Source: Ashinkailepas kermadecensis (Eukaryota; Arthropoda; Thecostraca; Neolepadidae). From it: a DNA stretch of 64,000 nucleotides. Positions 56,501-64,000 of the stretch are shown one piece after another. Position numbers and translations under genes: made by a program. The stretch covers positions 124,001 to 188,000 of the forward strand of contig JAOTOM010004871.1 of the NCBI GenBank assembly GCA_034440615.1, read 5' to 3'. How positions within the stretch are numbered: position 1 is the stretch's first letter; the number at the start of each line of letters is the position of its first letter. A model generated the notes under the pieces. The model did no database searches. It saw only the letters and a list, made by a program, of their open reading frames with translations, and was not told the origin of the DNA.

Positions 56501-56689
56501 TTGGCTTCTACGGTCTACAACGTCGAATCTATTTGACCTCTATTCAGCAAGGTTGACAACCAATGTTGAAGACCGCTGGTTGGATGACTCAAAAGGTTGT
56601 AGTATGCATGCTTATCGGACGCGAGACCCGGGTGGAAATGCAGTAAAAGGTGTACTGCCGACAAATTTGTAATACATCGAGTATGGGAG

Positions 56690-56905
56690 ATTTTAGTGCG
56701 TCTAAGAGAACATTCGGGGAGAAATTGGTATTTGGGATACCCTTGGTTGATCGACCCAGGGTTGAGCCTCCACTGACCTTGGGATCCTACACCCCTGCGA
56801 CATATCTAACAGCGGTAACACACAGGAAGGAACATTCCGCTGCATGGCCGATCCTTGACCCATCGATAGACACGTGCGTGCATCCTCGGTAAGTATTTTG
56901 GTTTT
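56690..56905 (-). repeat. dispersed repeat, minus copy
   Basis: Inverted partner of 54385-54610 with about 10% differences and no long G run. The pair is separated by about 2 kb that includes the LINE fossil and a tail unit. Confidence 0.9.
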
Positions 56906-58374
56906 TGGTGCGTCTACTGGAAGCATGATTTGGTCAATAGTACTCAAGTGATCTTTCAAGGACCACCATGAAGGCAGGTGGTTCCTTCTGATTATTTGAG
57001 TTGACTTAAGATACTACTAGAAAACTTTGCAGGACCAATTAATCGGTTATTGTACAGACCGTCTGAAAATCTAGAACTTCCATTCCAAGCAGGTGGGTTG
57101 TAGACAGCGTGAAACGGGAGGCCAAGTCTGGTTTCGCAGGTAGACATAGTTATTAAAATTGAGGTTGATTACTCTAACATGGGTATCAGAAGGATATTTT
57201 GTACACATGTTGTGGAAGTTCTGACATAATATTTCAGTCGGAGGCGGCTCCAGGTGAATTGTTCTCGACGCAGGCTTTTACCGAAGTGTGTTAATTTACG
57301 CGCTTTGTATGAGTTACATTGACAATAATTGCTACAAGGCGTTTTTGTGGATCATCATGGACTTCCTCTCAAGGCCGTTCCGGATACGAATAAAGTGGTG
57401 AGGTATGTTTTCTAAACTTCACATCCGCATGGATAAGTTCAAGCGACTGAAGATTTGAGCGGAAGCTGGAGCATATTTGGAAGGTGCTACGTGTATATGT
57501 TGTCATGGGCGACATCAGAGAAACGCCTTTGGGAGGAACATTATGCATCGGTTCTTCCTTTGTAGGATTTGCTCAGCTTAGTCCGCGCTCTTGTCGAACT
57601 GTGAAGATAACATCCCCCATCTTGGTGTTGCTGAACTCCGCCTGTGATACAGTTTTCATGATGAAAGTGGGCAAGAACAAACAAGGTAAGGCAAAATAAC
57701 CCATCTGCATGCAAACGGGCTCTGAACAAATAGTGAGCAGTGAGCCGGAACATAGGAAAGGCAGATAGGAAGCCGGAACATAGGAAAGATATTCCCCGGC
57801 CGTCCTGAATTACTCAACAAAGACAGAAAGCGCAATCCACCGAAGCGTAACACGGTTTGTATCATCGTGAGAGTGCGACACTTCAGAAACAGTGAATTTG
57901 GAACAATTATGGCTCATAACTTCAGACGGTGTTCAAACCGCCTTCGAGAAAGTAGTGTGTTCCATGCGTTGCGCCTGACGAGTAAGGATTCCCTCGAAGT
58001 GAGTTTCCAAGATAAAAACAATGCGGGGCTTAGTGCTTTTATTAAGCTGTCTGGTACTCAGTGTTACTGAGGTATGACTGTGAATACTGGGCGTATATGC
58101 ATGGATGCATATATATATATATTCGCAAAGCGAGGAAGCAGATTGTTTACTATGCAATGAATTTTTAATGTCACGGCATCCTTGCAGATGATGAACTTTT
58201 TAGATGTGCATTCGATGTTTCTGATCAATCTCATTGTTCATTGCAATGATTGCAATCATTGCAGCGTGTTGACTCATTATCGGTTCAAGGGTCATGGTTG
58301 TTGACATTCTGAGGTTGAAAAAGCGCATGATTATATTTTATGATCGGTGTTTCATCATACAGATATGACATCTT
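56906..58374. other. no gene seen
   Basis: About 1.5 kb of unique AT-rich sequence; short frames without domains. Confidence 0.4.
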
Positions 58375-58432
58375 CAGGACAGCACAGGGCAATATGTTGT
58401 TTGATTGGCTGTGAAGCTGGTCACATCAAGTT

Positions 58433-58810
58433 ATGCCTGTCATCGTTATACAAAATCAGATTCGCTACGTGTCTCACTTCGGGAATAAACACACAGAATA
58501 CAAGTGTGGCAATCACCTTTGGTCATACATCCTAGTTCGTAAAAAGCGTGCTAAGTATCCACAGGGGACTCTTGCTGGGGTGTCTTGCTACTGGGGTGAA
58601 GTCACAAATATGGATGTGGAACAAATTCGATCACCTTGGGCCAAGGGTGGATCCATAATATGGCGACATGGTTCCGCAAGCGTTCTCTTGCCTGTTGATC
58701 GCCGGATTCTTGTCGCGTGTAAATATGGCCTCATGCATGTACACTGTACAGGCGTCCTGTGCCATTACATCGGGAAAGGATTCACGTGTTCTCTATTATT
58801 TGTTGTCTAG
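58433..58810 (+). CDS. unrecognised 125-codon ORF
   Basis: Not low-complexity. It contains KKRAKYPQGTLAGVSCYWGE, WRHGSASVLLPVDRR and several Cys and His (KCGNH, HVHCTGVLCH). I cannot place it in a family. It may be a decayed ORF of some mobile element, as all neighbours are. No splice or promoter context supports expression. Confidence 0.15.
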   Translation: MPVIVIQNQIRYVSHFGNKHTEYKCGNHLWSYILVRKKRAKYPQGTLAGVSCYWGEVTNMDVEQIRSPWAKGGSIIWRHGSASVLLPVDRRILVACKYGLMHVHCTGVLCHYIGKGFTCSLLFVV

Positions 58811-58868
58811 TTAATCGTGTGTCATGTTCAGTGTTTGTGTGTGTTTGTGCCCACCATTATGGAGATGC

Positions 58869-58913
58869 AATGTAATGTAATGTAATGTAATGTAATGTAA
58901 TGTAATGTAATGC
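58869..58913. repeat. (TAATG)n pentamer array
   Basis: About eight exact TAATG units. Confidence 0.96.
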
Positions 58914-59014
58914 GTCTGCTGAGCGAAGTTCAGCCAGTCAATTGTAGCCACTGTCAGGGCGGGGCGTACAGCTTCCGAGTGTGCATTTATAGTGGGAAAT
59001 GGCATTGGATTTCC

Positions 59015-60110
59015 TCAACACAGACTTATCGCGGGGCGCATTATTTCGCATGACCAGTGAGCGGGTGTCCCGGCTCTTGTAAAGAAGACGACAAGCTTCA
59101 GGGTGTCGCCAGGGATGATTGGATTACAGTTTCTTTTGACGATATTTTGGAGTACTTTTTTCACCGGCCTGATAGGCGGGGGACATAACGTTCTTGGAGT
59201 AGAGTGTGTGTGTCCACCTTGTGCGTCTGCCAGAGTGGCACGACGAGTGACATCTTTAGTGATGGCCTCGTTGATGTGTTTGTCAATGATTTCCATAGGA
59301 TAGCCATTGTTCACTTGCATCTGCTTTACACGATGGAGGTCTGTATGCTCTAGTAGCCAACTACTGCAATGCCAGCTCTATTTACATAGGCGCGAATTAC
59401 ACTGCGTTTAATTCCATCCGGGCAATTGCTCATCCCATTCAGGCAGAGGTCCATGTCTGCGGGTTTACGGGAAACACTCGTGGTGAATGCTCCATTGCTA
59501 TCATCTAAGAATACATCGAGAAAGCTTATTTTATCGTCTATGCCGAGTGCTGCGGTAAACACTAGCCCAGAGACCTCCAGTCTATGTTTGAGTTGTTGCG
59601 AGAGTTGTGTGTCGCTGACATCTACCAAAATGTCATCAACCTATCTACAGCAGAGATTGGGGACCACCCGACTCTGATCTGGCAGCACAATTTGCTCCAC
59701 AAGCGCCCTAAAGGCCTGCAAAGAGAAGGACACCCAGTGGGGTTCCCATGGCAATGCATTCTACCTGATAATACATATCGCCATTGGAGCATTTGAACGG
59801 GGCTTTTGTGGTGCACAGTCGAAGCATTGAACGCATAATGTGCTAGGGTATGGTGGGAGGCCTTTGCGTAGGGCGACGGCAGGAAAAAATACATAAGTAT
59901 CTGAACGGTCCACAAACCGGTACATTTGTGAAAGATTGCATGCATCGAGGGAACCAAGTTGGCCGCGCCTTTCCTTGTTTTTTTACGAGGTCGACAAACT
60001 CGGCTGATGATCCCAAAGAGTATGCTTGTGGCACATAGTGTCAGTGCTCTATTCAGGTATTTGGCTAGGATATACTCAGGGAGCAGAACCTAGGCGATTA
60101 TCATGCAAGT
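59015..60110 (-). pseudogene. Penelope-like element reverse transcriptase fossil
   Basis: Read on the minus strand from high to low coordinate: PEYILAKYLN (about 60050-60080); SSAEFVDLVKKQ and SFTNVPV (about 59880-60000); MYYQVECIAMGTPLG (about 59740); R-stop-VDDILVDVSDT, the YVDD box with its Tyr codon turned into TAG (about 59625-59650); DDKISFLDVFLD; SVIRAYVNRA; VNNGYPMEIIDKHI; VKKVLQNIVKRNCNP and LKLVVFFTRAG. The order matches Penelope-type RT and its C-terminal extension. Several frame changes and the stop in the catalytic box show it is inactive. A GIY-YIG endonuclease region, if it existed, would lie below 59015 and is not recognisable. Confidence 0.82.
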
Positions 60111-60904
60111 AGCCATGGGTGTAGTCTCCAGTTGTCCTCTGCAGCTAATCTTCTGTGTGTCTATTTGCGGCAACGGTGATGTTATTGGCTTGCTTTTTCA
60201 GTTCATCTACTGGGCTGGCCGAATGTTCCTCTAGTGGGTCGTCGATGCTGCGATGCTTACCATGGATTTTCGGACTGACAGAAATAAAACGGCATGCCAC
60301 AGCACCCAGACTCGAATACATGGAACTGGGTGGCAGGCGTACGCTTCCTACTTATGGCAGGTGAATGAGGCGCGAGGATCAGCACCTCTACTTATAACGA
60401 AAAATATCGTACGTGTCACAGTGCACTGCGGAAGGTTAGCCAAAATCAGCCCCCCCCCGCCCGCCCTCCTCCCGCCCCTTATGCTAAGCATGGGCTCACG
60501 CCGACATCTCTATCGTGACGTCATGCAGTTTGAGAGATTCACGTGGGCGCGCGCTATTACGGCGTCGGTGCTATCTGCCAAATCCCTCAAATCTTTGAAT
60601 GGACATTAGCTGATCTGGGACTCACCAGCCAGGAAATGATGTGAAGAACTCGGCGCAGGAAATTTGCATAATCAGATGCGAAACTCATGGTTTTATTTAC
60701 TTTCGACTTCCGTCGACTTCCGTCCTGATGAAAATGGTTTCCAGCTAACAGGCGAGCACTTCAAGGCGTATTCAGGGTGCTATGTCTTTCTTTCTTTCTT
60801 CAGCGACACCCGATAACGGTGCGGTCTGTCGGTGCTCCTGCTCCAGCGACTCCTGGTGTGTGGTTGGTGTCGATCGGAGCCCGTACCAGTCCCATGACCC
60901 AGGA
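60111..60904. other. no gene seen
   Basis: The left part may be decayed upstream sequence of the Penelope-like copy. There is a C run near 60450. The rest is unique. Confidence 0.35.
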
Positions 60905-61210
60905 TGGAGATGGGGTAGGGTAGGGTCGTGTCGGGTAGGATAGGTTAGATAGGGAAGAGTAGGTTAGGGTCGGGTAGAGTAGGGTAGAGTAGAGTAGAGT
61001 AGAGTAGAGTAGAGTAGAGTAGAGTAGAGTAGAGTAGAGTAGAGTAGAGTAGAGTAGAGTAGAGTAGAGTAGAGTAGAGTAGAGTAGAGTAGAGTAGGGT
61101 ATAGTAGGGTAGGACAGGGTATGGTACGGTAGGGCAGGGCAGGGTCGGACAGGGTAGGATGGAGTAGGTTAGGATCGAGTCGAGTGCGGTAGGGTATACC
61201 CTACCCGACC
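60905..61210. repeat. (GTAGA/GTAGG)n pentamer array
   Basis: Exact AGAGT units at about 60970-61095, flanked by irregular GGGTA/GGTAG and GGACA variants. Ordered core, frayed edges. Confidence 0.96.
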
Positions 61211-61559
61211 CTACTCCATAGAGTAGGGTAAGTTAGGGTCGTCGTGGTGAGCTGATGCTGCTCGTCGTGGTGAGATGATGCATACAGCCGCAGCCGACTG
61301 CAGGAGCCGTGCCCGGTGCCCGGCGCTGTTCCTGTTTCAGGCGGAAATCTCCGTGCTGCTTCGCCGACCGTGGGATAGCTGGCCGGGACTGCCGTGGGGA
61401 GATGTAATGGGGTGGACTGGGTGGGATTAGCAGGTGTACCTGGAGCTAGATTCAGAGCCGGCCTTCGGGCAGGTGGTGCTGAAGGGATTGGCGATGGCAA
61501 CACAATGGGGACGATAGTTCCTTTAGAACTACTCAGGATATAAAATGGACTAGATGGTT
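61211..61559. other. no gene seen
   Basis: GTCGTCGTGGTGAG occurs twice. Otherwise unique. Confidence 0.4.
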
Positions 61560-61655
61560 TCAGTTTCTTCCTGTCGTCTCATAGTATGTTCCAATTATAG
61601 GCTTAACCCAGATAGCCCATGTGGCTCTTGTTAAGCCTTGATACTTCACTTATAT
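61560..61655 (+). mobile_element. solo CR1 3' end
   Basis: TAGGCTTAACCCAGATAGCCC, TGTGGCTCTTGTTAAGCC, TTGATACTTCACTT matches the last about 65 bases of the CR1 at 30344-30410 (TAGGCTTAACCCAGATGGG, GGCTCTTATTAAGCC). It is a severely 5'-truncated copy of the same or a sister family; the octamer tail has decayed. Confidence 0.8.
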
Positions 61656-61827
61656 GAAGAGGCAGCGGAACGTCGGCACGCAAGGAGGGCCAAGCCTGAT
61701 GAGGTCTCCTTCCCAGGGGGGCCTCCTCGCCTGGGGGGCTTCCCGAGGGCCTCCCACAGGGGTGGCCTGGGATGGCCTCTCCGCACTGACTAGGTCCGCT
61801 AGATCCAAAGACATGCCAAAGTACGAG

Positions 61828-61870
61828 TGCATAATAGTTAGTATAATAGTTAGTATAATAGTATAATAGT
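61828..61870. repeat. 14-bp AT-rich tandem repeat
   Basis: ATAATAGTTAGTAT three times. Confidence 0.9.
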
Positions 61871-61949
61871 TTGCAAATTGTAGCCCAGCCCACGTAAAGG
61901 CAATGTTTTACCAATCACGTTCAAGGCATTGGACAGGAACTGCATGCGG

Positions 61950-62310
61950 CCCCATGTAGTTCCGGATGGGGAGGGGGAGGCCTGCTGTAATCCCAGTGGA
62001 GTCTCCTATAATCCCCGGAGGCCACCATCACAGGGACCTCCTGTGGCCCTATGATGAGCCTAATGTAATCCCAGGAGTCTCCTGAAATCCCAAGGGAGCC
62101 TCTTGTAATCCAAAGGTGGCCTCCAGTAATCTCAGCGTCCCTGGTAATTCTAGAGGGCTCTTGTAGCCCAAGTGGGGCTTCCTGTAATGCCTTCAGTACG
62201 TCTCCAGCAGTCCCAGGATGGCCTACCGGAGGCCCCTCCCGGGCCTACTACAATTCAAAGGATCTCCTATAGGCCCAAGGGGCCTTCACAATTCTGGATC
62301 TTTGGCAAGG
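61950..62310. repeat. about 27-30 bp degenerate array
   Basis: TCCTGTAATCCCAGGGGAGCC-like words recur about ten times with heavy drift (GTAATCC, CTATAATCCC, CTGAAATCCC, TTGTAATCC, GTAATGCC). Confidence 0.65.
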
Positions 62311-62699
62311 GAGCGCCAGGCCCCCCTGCCATTTTAAGGCGGTCGTTCCGTCGGCCATGCTTTTATACCCGCCGACGATGTCAATTCATGTGTACTGGCT
62401 AATGGTATGGCTGTTTAATGGAATGCTTAATGGATTCATGGCTGGCCAGTATGTTGCCTCTGGAGGCGCACACATGAAACTTCACTCGCCGTGCACCTCT
62501 TGGCGGTAAAATACCGCGCCCCAACTTCCCCCCCCCCCCAACATAAACTGCCCAGCTTTCTGTCGGAAAGCGGTGAACCGTGCCGCCGTCGGCCCTCATT
62601 CAGTCAGGGAATGGGAACAAGTGTGCGGAACAAATATAAAGATGCTCAGTCTTGTTAGCTCTATCGACACTGGCTACACCGAAATTCGCCGGCGTTTCC
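62311..62699. other. no gene; C-run
   Basis: C run near 62530; otherwise unique. Confidence 0.4.
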
Positions 62700-62885
62700 G
62701 TCACGTGTTTGTGGCGTCACGGTCTGTGACGTCATGCGTCTGTAACGTCATGCTTCTGTGACGTCACGTGTATGTGACGTCACGTGTCTGTGACGTCACG
62801 TGTCTGTGACGTCACGGTCTGTGACGTCACGTGTATGTGACGTCACGTGCATGTGACGTCACGTGTATGTGACGTCCCTCGTGTG
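62700..62885. repeat. 16-bp array of TGACGTCA/CACGTG palindromes
   Basis: GTGACGTCACGTGTCT-type units, about ten copies. Most contain the CRE palindrome TGACGTCA directly overlapped by CACGTG. Edge copies are TAACGTCA and TGACGTCC. Confidence 0.93.
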
Positions 62886-63175
62886 TGACGTTGTCATCAG
62901 TGGTGAGTGCGCCACCGTCTCAGGCGGACGGAAGTCCGGCCCGGTACTGTGGCGGCGCGGCGGATCGCGCGCCACTGGATCGCGCGCCACGCGCCACTGG
63001 ATCGCGCGTCGCGCCGCCGGCCGGATGTTGTCGACGGACGCGCGTGTCGGGACCGTCCAGTCGACGTGGGGTCGCCGCCTGTCGTCGCCACAACATTATG
63101 CCATGTGACGGAGTGTCGCCCGTGCGTCATTTGCAGGACGGGGTGGTAGTGGCTCAGGAACACACATAACACCTA
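62886..63175. other. no gene; CpG-rich
   Basis: GGATCGCGCGCCACTGG-type duplication near 62960-63015. Otherwise unique and CpG-dense. Confidence 0.4.
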
Positions 63176-63240
63176 CTCACACACACACACACATATATAT
63201 ATATATACACACGCATGCACACACACATACATACATTTCG
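63176..63240. repeat. (CA)n-(TA)n-(CA)n microsatellite
   Basis: Compound dinucleotide tract. Confidence 0.93.
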
Positions 63241-63584
63241 ATTGGCCTACAGCTCACACAACCTACGAACACGCACACACGCACACGAGCGCGAGCGTCC
63301 CAGCGACAGCCGACGGCCGGAGTGGTACAAACACGCGGCCGGCACGGCGCCAATGAGCCGTGCATAATTAATGCACGGCATCGGCGCGCAGCTGCGCCGG
63401 CCGCGTCCGCGCTCGTGGCGTTCGTGGCGCTCGTGGCGTGCGCGCGCGCGATATTGTAATGAACCGAAGTGCTGCCGGCTTCCATTGGACGCGCTCCGAA
63501 TTCCGCCCGTGGCCGGCCAACGACGCTCCGTTCGAACGAGTCAATGGTGCTGCCAGGCGTTCGCGGAGCGCCCTCTGGCTGGGG

Positions 63585-63905
63585 AGGAGCGGGCGGCGAG
63601 GGGTGGAGGCGAGCGAGCGGCGAGGGGTGGGGGCGAGCGAGCGGGCAGCGAGGGGTGGGGGCGAGCGAGCGGGCAGCGAGGGGTGGGGGCGAGCGAGCGG
63701 GCAGCGTGGGATGGGGTGAGCGGGCGGGCAGCGAGGGATGGGGGCGAGCGAGCGGGCAGCGAGGGGTGGGGGCGAGCGAGTGGGCAGCGAGGGATGGGAC
63801 GAGCGGGCGGGTAGCGTGGGATGGGGTGAGCGAGCGGGCAGCGAGGGGTGGGGTGAGCGAGCGGGCAGCGAGGGGTGGGGGCGAGCGAGCGGGCGGGCGC
63901 TGCTG
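63585..63905. repeat. 28-bp G-rich minisatellite, about 11 copies
   Basis: GCGAGCGAGCGGGCAGCGAG + GGGTGGGG, with GGGATGGGGTGAGCG variants. Strong G strand on plus; four-G tracts could form quadruplexes. Long open frames are by-products. Confidence 0.95.
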
Positions 63906-64000
63906 ACTGGCTGACCATTTGTTGGCGGCGTCTCGTCACACCTCAGCCCTCCCTCCCTCAGAGGTGACTGACGTGATGCCTCTGTGATCCCAGTACCAGG
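63906..64000. other. no gene; window edge
   Basis: Unique sequence to the end. Confidence 0.4.

Noticed and set aside
63371..63939. Arg/Gly/Ala-rich ORFs
   Set aside because: Frames of a G-rich 28-bp minisatellite.

Overview
The window is eukaryotic, and most likely an animal, non-coding, repeat-dominated chromosomal region. It has no operon-like gene packing, rRNA, CRISPR or recognisable host exon. The transposon repertoire is metazoan: CR1, an RNase H-bearing I/Jockey-like LINE, Penelope-like, Ty3/gypsy, hAT-like MITEs, an ISL2EU-like DNA transposon and tRNA-derived SINEs. Long (TA)n, (CA)n and (TG)n tracts are interspersed. An arthropod (chelicerate such as a tick, or a crustacean) fits best; this is inference from element style, and I cannot name a species. 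I found no host protein gene I can defend.

Layout. Positions 1-5.8 kb carry minisatellites (21, 92 and 22 bp units). Positions 6-8 kb hold a decayed ISL2EU/Harbinger-like transposase. Positions 8.6-16 kb hold more arrays (24, 30, 14, 39 bp; ATTAC pentamers) and (TA)n tracts. Positions 15-22 kb contain hAT-like MITEs with 8-bp target duplications, a second SINE family and a 34-bp array. Positions 24.3-32.7 kb are a nested stack: an I/Jockey-like LINE flanked by an 11-bp target duplication was later invaded by two copies of a tRNA-derived SINE and by a nearly intact CR1 LINE. Positions 33-40 kb hold a gypsy RT fossil, three more SINE copies and two copies of a ~60-bp tail-only unit, a degenerate ~97-bp array and a CR1 remnant. 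Positions 40.7-44 kb hold hammerhead-ribozyme-like motifs typical of Penelope-like elements, a GC-rich 37-bp array and an 8-bp array. Positions 44-54 kb are mainly minisatellites plus one SINE and one MITE. Positions 54-60.1 kb hold an inverted repeat pair, a LINE RNase H fossil, a tail-only unit and a Penelope-like RT fossil. Positions 60.9-64 kb hold pentamer, CRE-like (TGACGTCA) and G-rich arrays and a solo CR1 3' end.

How the parts relate. The LINEs (CR1, the I/Jockey-like element and the 55.5-56.1 kb fossil) would supply reverse transcriptase in trans. The tRNA-derived SINE and the ~60-bp units share a 3' module with a conserved stem-loop, which suggests one LINE machinery mobilised both. 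By adding up the arrays listed here, roughly 9-10 kb of the 64 kb is tandem repeat. The most interesting signal is the set of ~50-66 bp units, each with its own target-site duplication and the same 5' end. They look like an extremely short retroposon made only of the LINE-recognition tail.
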